Assembly (NCBI GenBank): GCA_024970065.1
Contig: CP103908.1
Location: 1,116,001 to 1,180,000 of the forward strand
Reading direction: 5' to 3'
From: Pediococcus acidilactici
GTDB taxonomy: Bacteria; Bacillota; Bacilli; Lactobacillales; Lactobacillaceae
DNA length: 64,000 nucleotides
Part shown: piece by piece, positions 1 through 9,343 of the stretch
How the letters are laid out: every line of letters begins with the position of its first letter
Position numbering within the stretch: the first letter of the stretch is position 1
Program-made: the position numbers and the translations under genes
The notes under the pieces: model-generated
Seen by the model: the letters and a program-made list of their open reading frames with translations, nothing else
Told to the model about the DNA's origin: nothing
Databases searched by the model: none

Positions 1-567
1 GTACCGCAAAATTTCCGATCGGGTATTTTGGCTCGCAGTGGCCGTTAGTGCTAACGTTAGTGGATTCCCGAACTGCTTCCGGACTTGCCCAATTCTCAAG
101 TAATCCGGCCGAAACGATTTCCCCCATTGCACAATGCAGTGGGCCTCGTCAACTACCATTAACGCAATCTTCAACTGGTTAATTCGCGCCTGAACTTCCG
201 GTTTTTGCAAGCTTTCGGGTGATAAAAAAATGAATTTATAGTCCGCTAAGTGGTTTAAAACGTACCGTTGGTCAGTGTACGCCACTTGAGAAGTTAGTTC
301 TGCAATTTGACGTTCACCACTCAACCGCAAACGTTGGATTTGGTCCTTAATCAGGGAAAGCAGCGGCGAAACTACCACCACCGTGCCGGGGCATAACAAA
401 CCATACATTTGATAAATTAAAGTTTTTCCCGCCCCCGTCGGTAAAATCGCTAAAGTACTCTGTCCGGCCAGCAATTTATGTAAAATTTCTAGCTGACCTG
501 GTCGAAATTCCTGAAAACCAAACTGCTCCCTTAACTTATTGTAAATCAACCGATCTGAAATCGTCAT
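1..567 (-). CDS. recQ: ATP-dependent DNA helicase RecQ (N-terminal part, cut by window edge)
   Basis: This is the first 189 codons of a RecQ-family 3'-5' DNA helicase; the rest lies beyond the left edge. The translation shows the Q-motif region (FGFQEFRPGQLEIL), a Walker A variant LPTGAGKT, motif Ia VVSPLLSLIKDQ, the DEAH box VVDEAHCIVQWG and motif III ALTATA, all in RecQ order. The ATG at 565-567 overlaps the stop of the upstream gene by four bases, so the two are translationally coupled. RecQ helicases unwind recombination and repair intermediates together with RecA/RecF functions. The neighbouring YpbB-like gene matches the recQ-ypbB pairing known from bacilli. The family is certain; the C-terminal RQC and HRDC domains cannot be checked here. 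Confidence 0.93.
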   Translation of the reverse strand, partial: MTISDRLIYNKLREQFGFQEFRPGQLEILHKLLAGQSTLAILPTGAGKTLIYQMYGLLCPGTVVVVSPLLSLIKDQIQRLRLSGERQIAELTSQVAYTDQRYVLNHLADYKFIFLSPESLQKPEVQARINQLKIALMVVDEAHCIVQWGKSFRPDYLRIGQVRKQFGNPLTLALTATASQNTRSEILRY

Positions 568-1577
568 TGTCCTTGCCGTTCCTTAATGTATCTAATCTGA
601 CTAAGCCGAAAATCAAAAAAAGTTAATGCTGGGTACTTTTGTAGTGCCGTTTGGAAATCAATTTCTTCCAAATTCATTTGAGCAACGGTCGGGTTTAAAA
701 ATTGTTGATAAGGAAAGTCATCAAGTAAGATTGCCATCATCAGTAAATGTTCTTTAATGGTGTTAGGCTTTACCCGCCGTAATTCCGCAATTTTTGAGAC
801 GTCATAGCCCTTTCGTAATAGCTGTAAAGTTTGCCACGTACTCTCAGGTAAGACGGAAGGCTGGGCCACCATCTCAATTAATTGGTCAAAAGGAGCGACC
901 CGGTCATAGAGCACTTGAGCAAAAATCTTTCTAAAAATTAGTCGAAGTCTCAATTCCATTTGAAACGGGCTAACTTCACTAATTCGCGCAAGTTGCTCCA
1001 CCGTTAATCCTAAATCGCCGTGGTTAGGTAAATAATTTACAAACCAATCGGCTTCGTCTTGAGGAAGCACCTCACAGAGCTTAGTCAAAGCTTGCTGGTA
1101 CTCCTGAACTAATTGCAAACGAGATTGCCCACCCTGCTTCAAAGCGGCGAACCATTTTTTGATCATGAAATTAATATGCCGGTCTTCGTTCACCGGTACG
1201 TACCGCGAGTTTTGAAAACTGTATTCGGAAACTACTTGAGTAGCCATTAACCACAGGCTAATGGCCGAATCAAGTTTGATTCGCAAACTCCCCGCTGGCG
1301 GCATTGGAAGATTAGTCTGCTGTTGTGCGCCTTGATCGGTTAATTTCAGCGCATCGTCTTCCCTAGCCAAGTACCCCATTTTAACCGCTTGATCTACGCT
1401 GTTCAAAAATTCCTGGCGGTCTAATTTTTTCCAAAAACCAATATAATTTAGCAAACCGTATTCTAGCCCACCATAAAGCGATGAGACCGTTAATTTATTC
1501 TTCAACAAATTTAAAATCACTTTCGGCCGCCGACTTTGTTGACGGTCAAAAAAAATCAATCCGTCTGCTGGTTTCAT
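564..1577 (-). CDS. YpbB-like helix-turn-helix protein next to recQ
   Basis: A 337-residue soluble protein located directly upstream of recQ with a four-base overlap. Its C-terminal third holds a helix-turn-helix-like segment (KGYDVSKIAELRRVKPNTIK, about residues 258-277) of the kind found at the C-terminus of B. subtilis YpbB, whose gene is likewise next to a recQ homologue. The N-terminal part also looks like a winged-helix fold (a short region with LNLLKNKLTVSSLYGGL). No enzymatic motif is visible. Coupling to recQ suggests a role in helicase function or its expression, but that is inference from context only. Confidence 0.7.
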   Translation of the reverse strand: MKPADGLIFFDRQQSRRPKVILNLLKNKLTVSSLYGGLEYGLLNYIGFWKKLDRQEFLNSVDQAVKMGYLAREDDALKLTDQGAQQQTNLPMPPAGSLRIKLDSAISLWLMATQVVSEYSFQNSRYVPVNEDRHINFMIKKWFAALKQGGQSRLQLVQEYQQALTKLCEVLPQDEADWFVNYLPNHGDLGLTVEQLARISEVSPFQMELRLRLIFRKIFAQVLYDRVAPFDQLIEMVAQPSVLPESTWQTLQLLRKGYDVSKIAELRRVKPNTIKEHLLMMAILLDDFPYQQFLNPTVAQMNLEEIDFQTALQKYPALTFFDFRLSQIRYIKERQGQ

Positions 1578-2299
1578 TTATCCGTCTGCCGTTTTAACCG
1601 TTTAACTTCGCTTAATTTTAAGGCGCGCCATTTTCCTGACTGCACGTCGTCAATCGACAAAAACGAGTAGCTATTCCGGTGCAATTTTTGTACCGGATGA
1701 CCAACCGCCATGAACATCTTTTTAACTTGATGATTGCGCCCTTCGTGAATCGTTAATTGCACAATCGAAGTCTTTTTTTCTAGGTCAGTACTAATCACCT
1801 TAGCCTTGGCTTTAGCGGTTTTCCGGTGGTCAATTACGATCCCTTCTTCTAACCGTTTCAGTGCCGTTCCATTAATTAGGCCCTTGACCTTAGCGGTGTA
1901 CGTCTTTTCAAATTTAAACTTAGGATGCATCAATCGGTTAGCCAATTCTCCATCGTTGGTCATCAAGACTGCACCAGAAGTATCGTAGTCCAGCCTTCCG
2001 ACTGGGTAAATACGTTCGGTAACGTCTGGGAAAAAGTCCATAACCGTTTTCCGGTTTTTATCGTCACTAACCGACGTGATCACTCCCCGCGGTTTATTTA
2101 ATAGGAAATAGACGTTTTGCTCGCGTTGGATAGGCACCCCATCAACTTCGATCCGGGCATGTTGGTCTACCTTAGTTCCTAATTCCTTAATCACTTGCCC
2201 ATTAACTTTTACATGCCCTTCGGCAATTAGTTTTTCGGATTTTCGCCGCGAAGCCACTCCAGCCTCGGCCATTACTTTCTGTAATCTTTCTTCTGCCAT
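1574..2299 (-). CDS. rluB: 23S rRNA pseudouridine synthase RluB family
   Basis: This 241-residue protein converts a uridine of 23S rRNA (position 2605 in E. coli numbering for RluB) to pseudouridine. It has an N-terminal S4 RNA-binding domain (about residues 1-50) and the RsuA/RluB catalytic motif GRLDYDTSG at residues 101-109, where D104 is the expected nucleophile. NDGELANRLMHP follows, as in the family. It overlaps the downstream YpbB-like gene by four bases and lies three bases after scpB, so it belongs to the xerD-ribT-scpA-scpB-rluB unit. RsuA or RluE/F specificity cannot be excluded from sequence, but the scpAB linkage is typical of rluB in Firmicutes. Confidence 0.92.
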   Translation of the reverse strand: MAEERLQKVMAEAGVASRRKSEKLIAEGHVKVNGQVIKELGTKVDQHARIEVDGVPIQREQNVYFLLNKPRGVITSVSDDKNRKTVMDFFPDVTERIYPVGRLDYDTSGAVLMTNDGELANRLMHPKFKFEKTYTAKVKGLINGTALKRLEEGIVIDHRKTAKAKAKVISTDLEKKTSIVQLTIHEGRNHQVKKMFMAVGHPVQKLHRNSYSFLSIDDVQSGKWRALKLSEVKRLKRQTDK

Positions 2300-2301
2300 A
2301 G

Positions 2302-2895
2302 TTACTCCTTATTCGTTGTCATTTTTGATTCAAACTCTTGTAAAAATAGGTCTTCATTATCATCTGGATCTCCTTCGGCATTCTCGGAGTCTTCAGGCAA
2401 CGCCGGCAATTCCGTAAGATCTTGTAACCCAAAATAGTCCAAAAATTCTGCAGTTGTGCCGTATGTTTTCGGTCTTCCTGGCTCGTTCAACCGCCCGGTG
2501 ACCTTGACTAAATTTCTTAAAACTAGGTTCTGTAAGGTGGTTCCACTGTGAACGCCCCGAATTTGATCAATTTCAATCCGGGTAATGGGCTGCCGATACG
2601 CCACAATTGCTAGAATTTCCAAAGCTGCTGCTGACAACCCCGCTTGATTAGACCGGGCAAAATATTTTTTAATCAGCACCGCTAGCTCAGGCTTGGTAAC
2701 TAATTTATAGGTTCCTCCCGTTTGAATCAAGCTTAATGCCGAACTTGGGTCTTGACGATACTTTTCAGCTAACTCTTCCAAAATGGTGGTGACCGCCGGC
2801 TTAGCGAAGCCAGTTAACTCTGCTAAGTTGGCCAGTGTAATTCCTTCGGCACCCGCCACAAAAAGTAGCCCTTCAACTTTTTGTTCCTTGTTCAT
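2302..2895 (-). CDS. scpB: Segregation and condensation protein B
   Basis: ScpB is the kite-type subunit of the SMC-ScpAB condensin that compacts and segregates the chromosome. The 197-residue product has the tandem winged-helix layout of the family, including LEILAIVAYRQPITRIEI and VLRNLVKVTGR, and an acidic C-terminal tail. The ATG at 2893-2895 is preferred because AGGTGAGG lies just upstream; an in-frame GTG nine bases earlier is embedded in that Shine-Dalgarno sequence. The start overlaps the end of scpA by 23 bases, which fits stoichiometric co-translation. Confidence 0.93.
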   Translation of the reverse strand: MNKEQKVEGLLFVAGAEGITLANLAELTGFAKPAVTTILEELAEKYRQDPSSALSLIQTGGTYKLVTKPELAVLIKKYFARSNQAGLSAAALEILAIVAYRQPITRIEIDQIRGVHSGTTLQNLVLRNLVKVTGRLNEPGRPKTYGTTAEFLDYFGLQDLTELPALPEDSENAEGDPDDNEDLFLQEFESKMTTNKE

Positions 2896-3625
2896 TAACC
2901 TCACCTATCTTAATTATAATTGACTGGTCTGCGGAATCTTGGGACAGTTTGATTTGTTGTTTTTTTGCTAACTCTAAAATTGCCATGAAGGTGGTCACCA
3001 GAACTTCGCGGTTAACCCGAGCACTGAACAGCTCTTCAAAACGGCAAACTGTCTGTTGGTGAACCATCTTTTGCACAAAAGCCATTTGTTCTTCAATTGA
3101 AACTTCTTCCGTTTGCACTGTCCGAGAAACCGGTTCTAGTAAGGCTTGGCGAGCGAGCACTTTTTGTAAAGCCTTTTGTAAGTCGGTAAGTTCAATTCCC
3201 GGGGCTAACCGGGTGACCGCCGCCGGATCAATTTCCATCTCTGGACGCGAAAACGAACGTTGCCGTTCTATTTCTAATCCCCGCAAATTTTCAGAAGCCG
3301 TTTTAAAAATCTGGTATTCAATTAACTGATCTACCAAGTCATTACGGGGGTCTTCGTCAACTAGCTCTTCATCTTCTTCATGAGGCAACAACATCTTACC
3401 CTTAATCTCCGTCAGCTTAGCTGCCATTACTAGATACTCTCCGGCAATGTTTAGCTTTAACGTTTTCTGAGTATGCAAATATTGTAAATATTGACTTGTA
3501 ATTTCTGAAATGCGAATGTCGTAAATACTCATTTGCGACTGTCGAATCAAATGTAATAATAAATCGAGCGGTCCTTCAAAGTCAGCTAACTTCACGTCCG
3601 GTAAATTATACACTTTAGTTTTCAT
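2873..3625 (-). CDS. scpA: Segregation and condensation protein A
   Basis: ScpA is the kleisin subunit bridging SMC heads. The N-terminal helical domain LADFEGPLDLLLHLIRQSQM is the family hallmark, and the C-terminal winged helix region (VNREVLVTTFMAILELAK) binds the SMC head. The ATG at 3623-3625 gives 250 residues and is preceded by GGGG seven bases upstream; a longer frame beginning at 3652 lacks such a site. It overlaps the ribT stop by 11 bases and scpB by 23 bases, so the three genes are coupled. Confidence 0.93.
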   Translation of the reverse strand: MKTKVYNLPDVKLADFEGPLDLLLHLIRQSQMSIYDIRISEITSQYLQYLHTQKTLKLNIAGEYLVMAAKLTEIKGKMLLPHEEDEELVDEDPRNDLVDQLIEYQIFKTASENLRGLEIERQRSFSRPEMEIDPAAVTRLAPGIELTDLQKALQKVLARQALLEPVSRTVQTEEVSIEEQMAFVQKMVHQQTVCRFEELFSARVNREVLVTTFMAILELAKKQQIKLSQDSADQSIIIKIGEVNEQGTKS

Positions 3626-3974
3626 CAACTTGCCCCATTTCAAAACGTTCAACCATTGCGCTTGTCTTCAGCGATCCCATTAACCGTCGATCCGGAAAAA
3701 TCGATAACAATGATCGAAAGATTTCGTTTTCGTTAAAAACCGTTTCTTCATTTGCGATGAAGGCCATCCGTTCCACAACTACGCAATCGGCTTCCAAAAC
3801 AATCAACACTAGTCCAATGTATGTGCCGTTTCTGCGTTCCAAGTAAATCTGGCGGTTCTTTTTGGTATATCGCTCTAAAACTTGCTGTACCACATCGATT
3901 GAGTGAAACTCGTCAATCGTTGAGAGTAAGCCCATTGCAATTTGTCTTTTTGATTCTGTGTATTTAACTAACAT
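3615..3974 (-). CDS. ribT: RibT-like GNAT-fold protein
   Basis: This 119-residue protein resembles RibT, a small protein with a GNAT-like fold first named from the B. subtilis riboflavin operon. In lactobacilli it sits between xerD and scpA, as here, rather than with riboflavin genes. Sequence features are an alternating strand/helix pattern and segments such as RNGTYIGLVLIVLEAD and ERMAFIANEETVFNENE; no acetyl-CoA loop is obvious. The biochemical role is unknown. It has a good ribosome site (GGGGAGCAAA before ATG). Confidence 0.75.
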   Translation of the reverse strand: MLVKYTESKRQIAMGLLSTIDEFHSIDVVQQVLERYTKKNRQIYLERRNGTYIGLVLIVLEADCVVVERMAFIANEETVFNENEIFRSLLSIFPDRRLMGSLKTSAMVERFEMGQVDEN

Positions 3975-3989
3975 TTTGCTCCCCTGTTA

Positions 3990-4877
3990 TCAGGCTCGCG
4001 GATGGTACTTGTCGTATACATCCACTAACCGCTGTTGAGTAATGTGCGTATAAATTTGGGTAGTTGAAATATCTGCATGACCAAGTAGTTCTTGCACAAT
4101 TCGTAAATCCGCGCCATTTTCCAATAAATGCGTTGCAAAAGAATGCCGTAGCGTATGTGGAGTAATATTTTTTTCGATCCCCGCTTTTTGAACCTGTGCC
4201 TTCAAGTTTTTCCAAACTCCTTGACGGGTTAAAGGGTGTCCGTGTTGGTTAAGAAAAATTTCGTTATACCGTTTTGATCCTAATAACGCTCTTCGTGGAC
4301 CATTAATGTAACGCTCTAGCCAATCAATCGCCACGTCGCCGATCGGAATGATCCGCTGTTTATTTCCCTTACCAACCGTTTCAATAAGCCCCATCTCTAA
4401 ATGCAATTCGTTGAGGTTTAAGGCAATCAGTTCGCTAACTCGTAATCCCGTTGCGTACATGACCTCTAAAATCGCCCGGTCCCGAATTCCTAAAGGTTTC
4501 GTAGTATCCGGAACCTTAAGCAAACGTTCAACCTCTTCAGTGGTTAAAACTGATGGCAAGTGTTGCGCACGCTTGGGCGGATCGATATTAGTCATCGGGT
4601 CCGTTTGAATTCGTTCGTTAAGCAATAAATACTTAAAAAACTTTCGCAAACTGGAAATCGTGTGAATTGAAGAACTTCGAGCCCGACCGGTCTGCTTTAA
4701 AGCGTTAAGGTAGTTTAATATGGTATAACGGTCAACATCTTTAATATCGGAAATATTTTGTTCTTGCAAAAAGTTTTGCAAATGACGTAATTCCTGACGA
4801 TAACTCACAATCGTATTATCTGAAAGTCCTCGCTCAACTTTTAGAGCGTGGAGATAATCGTTAATTAAGTCATCCAT
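3990..4877 (-). CDS. xerD: Tyrosine recombinase XerD
   Basis: This 295-residue site-specific recombinase resolves chromosome dimers at dif and is the expected housekeeping XerD. All catalytic residues are visible: R146 (ATGLRVSEL), K170 (VGKGNKQR), H241 and R244 (HTLRHSFATH), H267 (LGHADISTTQ) and the nucleophile Y276 (IYTH). The N-terminal SAM-like DNA-binding domain covers about residues 1-85. It starts the ribT-scpA-scpB-rluB unit. The linkage to segregation genes supports XerD rather than a mobile-element integrase. No dif site was recognised nearby. Confidence 0.95.
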   Translation of the reverse strand: MDDLINDYLHALKVERGLSDNTIVSYRQELRHLQNFLQEQNISDIKDVDRYTILNYLNALKQTGRARSSSIHTISSLRKFFKYLLLNERIQTDPMTNIDPPKRAQHLPSVLTTEEVERLLKVPDTTKPLGIRDRAILEVMYATGLRVSELIALNLNELHLEMGLIETVGKGNKQRIIPIGDVAIDWLERYINGPRRALLGSKRYNEIFLNQHGHPLTRQGVWKNLKAQVQKAGIEKNITPHTLRHSFATHLLENGADLRIVQELLGHADISTTQIYTHITQQRLVDVYDKYHPRA

Positions 4878-4881
4878 TACC

Positions 4882-5748
4882 CTATTGCTCCTTTAAAACA
4901 ATCCCATCGGCGGTTTGTTCAATTACGCCCGCTTTAAGCAAGTGACCAATTGCCATCTTGAAACGACTTTTACTAATCCCAAAATGTTCTTTAATATCAC
5001 TAGGATTACTGTGATCGTTAAACGGCAGTTGCCGGTCTGCGCGGTGTTGCAATAACGCTAAAATCATCGCGGCATCGTCCCCAAGTGCTTCATAATTACG
5101 AGGTTTCAACGAGAGGTTTAGCGTTCCGTCTGGATGGATTCCAATTACCCGGGCCTGTACTTTTTCGCCTAAACGAGGTTCCCGATCCCGTTCCGAAGGG
5201 TGAATAAAACCTAGATGAAATTGGTCGGTAATTACCAAAGTACCAGCTAATTTAAGTCGGTACGCCGTTGCCGAAACATTTTGGTTAATCATCTTTTTAT
5301 TTGCCCGCACGGAAATTGCCTTAAAAACGGTGGAGTCAGCTGGATGGGCCCACATCCGTTCCTTATTATCGACCGTAAGACAAACTAGTAGTTGGTCATC
5401 TACATGGGGCCAGATTTTGGTTTCCGTTGGCAATTCGTCTAACGAAACCACCACGTCCTTGTTATTTAACCCGATATCCACGAAAACTCCCAAATCTTTA
5501 CGGACTTTAACCACCGTGCCCCAGCCGTATTTTCCGGTAGTGGCCTTGGGAGCTTCCCGCGTCATTTGACGTTCATGATTAGCATTTTCATAGGCAAAAC
5601 CCTTAAAATTACTGTCCTTTTTTAGCGGCTTCTTTATTTCTTTTTTATCAATTCGGTAGGTTAGTCCATCTTCAGCTTGTGCAAAGTAAAACTGGTCATT
5701 TTCATCAATAACCTTAGCCTGTATCTTTTTTCCTAATAATGTTTCCAT
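4882..5748 (-). CDS. cvfB: S1-domain RNA-binding protein CvfB/YitL
   Basis: This 288-residue protein belongs to the CvfB (conserved virulence factor B)/YitL family. It contains S1-like OB folds: one near residues 75-140 (GTVVKVRKDLGVFVDIGLNN) and another near 195-225 (LGEKVQARVIGIHPDGTLNLS), followed by a C-terminal winged helix (about 230-285) ending FKMAIGHLLKAGVIEQ. Homologues bind RNA and affect gene expression in staphylococci. It lies five bases downstream of the reading direction from the DUF441 gene and just before xerD, so a common transcript is likely. Confidence 0.9.
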   Translation of the reverse strand: METLLGKKIQAKVIDENDQFYFAQAEDGLTYRIDKKEIKKPLKKDSNFKGFAYENANHERQMTREAPKATTGKYGWGTVVKVRKDLGVFVDIGLNNKDVVVSLDELPTETKIWPHVDDQLLVCLTVDNKERMWAHPADSTVFKAISVRANKKMINQNVSATAYRLKLAGTLVITDQFHLGFIHPSERDREPRLGEKVQARVIGIHPDGTLNLSLKPRNYEALGDDAAMILALLQHRADRQLPFNDHSNPSDIKEHFGISKSRFKMAIGHLLKAGVIEQTADGIVLKEQ

Positions 5749-5760
5749 ATTTCCACCCGT

Positions 5761-6228
5761 TTATTTAATCTGTATTTGTAGTAGTTGAATAATTAAGTAT
5801 GCGATCCCGGAAGCAATGATTGGACCAGCGGCAATTCCGTTCATGAAAACAACCCCAATGATTGTTCCCATAACCAACGCAACCGTTACTTCTGGACTAG
5901 CCGACAAAAAGCCGACCCCTTGGTAGGATAACAACGACACTAAAATCCCACAAGCAACCGCAATCCAACCAACTGGCGATTTAAAGGAATTGATCAAATC
6001 CATAATGCCAATTCTTCCCGTAGCAATGGGGACCAGAATGGCAACTGAAATAATGGTGACTCCCCAGTTGATCCCCTGCTTGTCAATAATGCTAAATAAT
6101 TTATCTGAATTAGGGATCAATTTAAATAGCAAAACGGCAATCGTGGCAATCATTAAAGACTGGTTTTTTCCTAACCAAGAAACTAACAAAATACCTGCTA
6201 AAAAAAGCCAACTTTCCAACATTTTCAC
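5761..6228 (-). CDS. DUF441 (YtwI-like) membrane protein
   Basis: A 155-residue integral membrane protein with about four hydrophobic segments and glycine-rich loops ([45 protein letters not shown]). Its length and motifs match the DUF441/YtwI family, which in Firmicutes is commonly found beside pyk. No function is established. It lies 12 bases before cvfB and is probably first gene of the transcript that continues through cvfB and xerD. Confidence 0.8.
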   Translation of the reverse strand: MKMLESWLFLAGILLVSWLGKNQSLMIATIAVLLFKLIPNSDKLFSIIDKQGINWGVTIISVAILVPIATGRIGIMDLINSFKSPVGWIAVACGILVSLLSYQGVGFLSASPEVTVALVMGTIIGVVFMNGIAAGPIIASGIAYLIIQLLQIQIK

Positions 6229-6480
6229 TCCGAACGTTTCAGTTTACATAAAAAATTTTGATTTTAATTTAATACGAAGCCCTTAAAGCAGCTTCGCATA
6301 CATTTTTAATCTAAAAGTTTATTATTATACTATTGTACACTATTTTAGCTGGCACGAAAAATGCAAATCCCCCTTTTTCAACCTATTTTCACAAAGATTT
6401 TGTGATATTTTTTCTTTTCAAATTTGATTGCTATTCCATTTGAAAATCTACATTTTTCTCAATCACTTTTTCAAGACAAC
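6229..6480 (-). promoter_or_regulatory. Intergenic region upstream of DUF441 gene, weak promoter signals
   Basis: This stretch holds a TATAAT hexamer on the minus strand at 6324-6329 and a TACAAT about ten bases upstream of it, about 100 bases before the DUF441 start, but no good -35 partner. It is a reasonable site for the start of the DUF441-cvfB-xerD transcript because the pyk terminator lies just upstream at 6481-6517. No open frame of interest was seen. Confidence 0.35.
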
Positions 6481-6517
6481 AAAAAAGACTCAGGGTCCTC
6501 AAGACCCCAAGTCTTTA
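6481..6517 (-). terminator. Rho-independent terminator of pfkA-pyk
   Basis: On the minus strand AAGACTtGGGGTC and GACCCtGAGTCTT-type arms surround a short loop and are followed by six T residues, placed 18 bases after the pyk stop. Confidence 0.9.
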
Positions 6518-6534
6518 ACGATTCACTTTAAATC

Positions 6535-8298
6535 TTAAAGTGAGTTTGAAGCACCATGGTAGATAATTCCACGACGTGAATCAACCGTAATTAATTCATC
6601 GTCAGAAAGAATTGATGTAGCGTTTTGAACACCCACGATTACTGGAATACCCATTGAGATTCCAACAACTGCAGCGTGTGATGTCAAACCACCATTTTCA
6701 ACAACCAAAGCACTTGATTTTTCAATTGCTGGTAGGTAATCTTTGTCAGTTGTCTTTGTAACTAAGATTCCACCTTCAACAGCTTTTTGGTTAGCTTCGT
6801 CAGCTGATGTAGCAACAACTGCTTTACCAATTACGGTTTCGTCGCCAACACCTTGACCAGATGCCAACTTAGAACCAATTAATTGAAGTTTCATCATGTT
6901 AGTTGTACCACTTTCACCAACTGGTACACCAGCCGTAACAAGGATTAGGTCGCCTTCCTTAGCAAAGCCAAGGTCAACTGCCTTGTTAGCAGCCAATTCG
7001 AACATTTCGTCAGTAGTTGCAGGACGTTCAGCAACGATTGGGTGAACACCCCAGTTAACCATTAAGCCACGACGTACGCGTTCGTCGAAAGTAATTGCCA
7101 AGATGTCTGCATCTGGACGGTACTTAGAAATCATCCGTGCTGTGTAACCTGATTGAGTTGCAGCAACGATTGTCTTAACGCCCAAGTTCTTAGCAGCGCG
7201 AGCAACGGCAGCAGCCACTGTTTCAGTAACGTCACTTTGATCAAAAGTATTGATTTGAAGGTTACCGTCATCAGCCATAGCATTTTCAGCTTTTTGGTCG
7301 ATCTTAGCCATTGTAGCAACAGCTTCAACTGGGTAGTCACCATTAGCACTTTCACCAGAAAGCATAGTTGCGTCAGTACCATCCCAAACAGCGTTAGCAA
7401 CGTCAGAAGCTTCCGCACGAGTTGGGCGTGGGTTTTCAATCATTGAGTCAAGCATTTGAGTAGCAGTAATAACTGGCTTACCAAGTGCGTTGCACTTCTT
7501 GATCAATGTCTTTTGAACCAACGGAACGTTTTCTGCTGGGATTTCAACACCCATGTCACCACGAGCGATCATGATACCATCAGAAACTTTTAAGATTTCG
7601 TCAGTGTTGTCGATACCTTCTTGAGATTCGATCTTAGGGAAGATTTGAACGTCTTCCATGTTCTTTTCTTCAAGTAATTCACGAATATCAAGAACGTCTT
7701 GAGGCTTACGAACAAAACTTGCAGCAATGTAGTTAATGTTCATTGATTCAAGACCAAAACGAATGTCGCTAGCATCTTTTTCAGTGATACCTGGCAAGTT
7801 GATTGATACGCCAGGTGCGTTAGTACCTTTACGTGAACCAAGCACACCGTTGTTTGTAGCGTGCACAACTAATTCGCGGTTTTCGTCATCTTTTTCGTCA
7901 ATCTTAAAATCAAGTAATCCATCATCAAAGAGAACGTGTCCACCAACATGAACATCGTCGTAAAGACCAGGGTATGTAACCGCGATCTTTTCCTTAGTAG
8001 TTTCTAAGCTAGCATCCATTGAGATACGAGCCTTATCCCCTGTGTGATATTCTTGGTTACCATCTTTTTGGACGGTTGTCCGAATTTCAGCACCCTTTGT
8101 GTCAAGCAAAATACCTACTGATTTACCAGTAATCTTTTCTGCTTCCTTAACCATGTTGTAGCGGCCTAAATGTTCTTCGTGGTCACCATGTGAAAAGTTA
8201 AAACGGAAAATATTTGCACCAGCTTCGATTAACTTAACAATCGTATCAACTGATGTACTTGCAGGACCAAGTGTTGAAACAATCTTGGTTTTCTTCAT
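6535..8298 (-). CDS. pyk: Pyruvate kinase with C-terminal PEP-utiliser domain
   Basis: Catalyses the last ATP-forming step of glycolysis, phosphoenolpyruvate plus ADP to pyruvate. The N-terminal KTKIVSTLGPAS, FNFSHGDHEEH, the active-site region FPKIESQEGIDN, RGDMGVEIP and GDYPVEAV motifs are intact. At 587 residues it is about 110 longer than E. coli-type enzymes because of a C-terminal extension containing NGGLTSHAAVVGISMGIPVIVG (about residues 536-560), similar to the phosphohistidine domain of PEP-utilising enzymes; this extension is typical of bacilli and lactobacilli. It follows pfkA by 76 bases and ends at a strong terminator, so the two glycolytic genes form one unit. Codon use is highly biased, as expected for strong expression. 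Confidence 0.97.
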   Translation of the reverse strand: MKKTKIVSTLGPASTSVDTIVKLIEAGANIFRFNFSHGDHEEHLGRYNMVKEAEKITGKSVGILLDTKGAEIRTTVQKDGNQEYHTGDKARISMDASLETTKEKIAVTYPGLYDDVHVGGHVLFDDGLLDFKIDEKDDENRELVVHATNNGVLGSRKGTNAPGVSINLPGITEKDASDIRFGLESMNINYIAASFVRKPQDVLDIRELLEEKNMEDVQIFPKIESQEGIDNTDEILKVSDGIMIARGDMGVEIPAENVPLVQKTLIKKCNALGKPVITATQMLDSMIENPRPTRAEASDVANAVWDGTDATMLSGESANGDYPVEAVATMAKIDQKAENAMADDGNLQINTFDQSDVTETVAAAVARAAKNLGVKTIVAATQSGYTARMISKYRPDADILAITFDERVRRGLMVNWGVHPIVAERPATTDEMFELAANKAVDLGFAKEGDLILVTAGVPVGESGTTNMMKLQLIGSKLASGQGVGDETVIGKAVVATSADEANQKAVEGGILVTKTTDKDYLPAIEKSSALVVENGGLTSHAAVVGISMGIPVIVGVQNATSILSDDELITVDSRRGIIYHGASNSL

Positions 8299-8374
8299 TA
8301 CAGAATCTCTCCCTTGATTTTAAATTATAAAAGATCTTTTAGATCATTTTATACCAAATTAATAAAATAAAAAA

Positions 8375-9343
8375 TTAGAACGATAAGTCCTCACTCAATT
8401 GATAAAGTGAGTCGTCTGCTTGATGTTTTGCATCAAACAAGTCCGTGATGTCGTGTGCTTGAACCTTGTTATCCAAGATTCCAACCGCTAAACCACCCTT
8501 ACCTTCAAGAAGTAATTCAACAGCGTAAGCACCCATCTTGCTTGCCAAGACACGGTCTTTAGCAGATGGAACACCCCCACGTTGAACGTGGCCAATTACC
8601 GTAGCGCGGGCGTCAAAGTCACCGTATTGCTTAAGCTTCTTGATAAACTCTGGTGCAGCTTCCGAGTTTGCGTCCCCTTCGGCGATTACGATAATTCCAT
8701 AATCTTTACCGTTGGCACGGTTTCTCTTAAGCTTGTTAGCAATTGCTTCCACATCGTAATCGAAACCAGGTGCAATTACTGCATCAGCTCCCGAAGCAAC
8801 TCCTGCCCAAAGAGCAATATCAGCAGCGTGGCGTCCCATTACTTGAACTGCGAACACCCGTTGGTGACTCTTAGCAGTATCACGAACCTTATCAATTGCG
8901 TCTACCGCTGTGTTCAACGCTGTATCAAAACCAATAGTGAAGTCGGTAAACGGAATGTCGTTATCGATCGTTCCTGGAAGACCGATTGTATTGTATCCGT
9001 GTTCTGTTAAGCGAAGAGCACCATGGTATGAACCATCTCCACCAATAACAACCAACGCATCAATACCGAACTTCTTAAGTTGTTCGATACCTTTTAATTG
9101 GCTTTCTTCTTGAGCAAATTCAGGGTAACGGGCCGAGTAAAGCATGGTTCCACCTTGCGAAACCATGTCATCTAAATCCGCTGCCTTGAATTCATGAATA
9201 TCACCAGCTACTAAACCAGCGAAACCATAATTAATTCCATAAGCTTCAAGACCTGAGCTTATGGCCTTTCGTGCAACGGCGCGGATGGCTACGTTCATGC
9301 CCGGAGCATCCCCACCACTTGTCATGATACCAATACGCTTCAT
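8375..9343 (-). CDS. pfkA: ATP-dependent 6-phosphofructokinase
   Basis: Phosphorylates fructose 6-phosphate to fructose 1,6-bisphosphate, the committed step of the Embden-Meyerhof pathway. The 322-residue product begins [15 protein letters not shown] (ATP-binding glycine loop), has [12 protein letters not shown] and the catalytic [15 protein letters not shown] with the general-base Asp, and the effector-site residues typical of bacterial PfkA. The ribosome site AGGTG lies six bases before ATG. Presence of pfkA argues that the organism is homofermentative or facultatively heterofermentative. A degenerate cre-like sequence is about 100 bases upstream (9445-9458). Confidence 0.97.
   Translation of the reverse strand: MKRIGIMTSGGDAPGMNVAIRAVARKAISSGLEAYGINYGFAGLVAGDIHEFKAADLDDMVSQGGTMLYSARYPEFAQEESQLKGIEQLKKFGIDALVVIGGDGSYHGALRLTEHGYNTIGLPGTIDNDIPFTDFTIGFDTALNTAVDAIDKVRDTAKSHQRVFAVQVMGRHAADIALWAGVASGADAVIAPGFDYDVEAIANKLKRNRANGKDYGIIVIAEGDANSEAAPEFIKKLKQYGDFDARATVIGHVQRGGVPSAKDRVLASKMGAYAVELLLEGKGGLAVGILDNKVQAHDITDLFDAKHQADDSLYQLSEDLSF

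Noticed and set aside
3990-4877. Tyrosine recombinase as a mobile-element integrase
   Set aside because: Length, motifs and position with ribT-scpAB identify chromosomal XerD; no att repeats or phage genes are nearby.
7153-7446. Long open frames antisense to pyk, pfkA, rpoD, aspS and other core genes
   Set aside because: They lie entirely inside conserved genes in other frames, lack ribosome sites and show no protein motifs; they reflect the base composition of the real genes.
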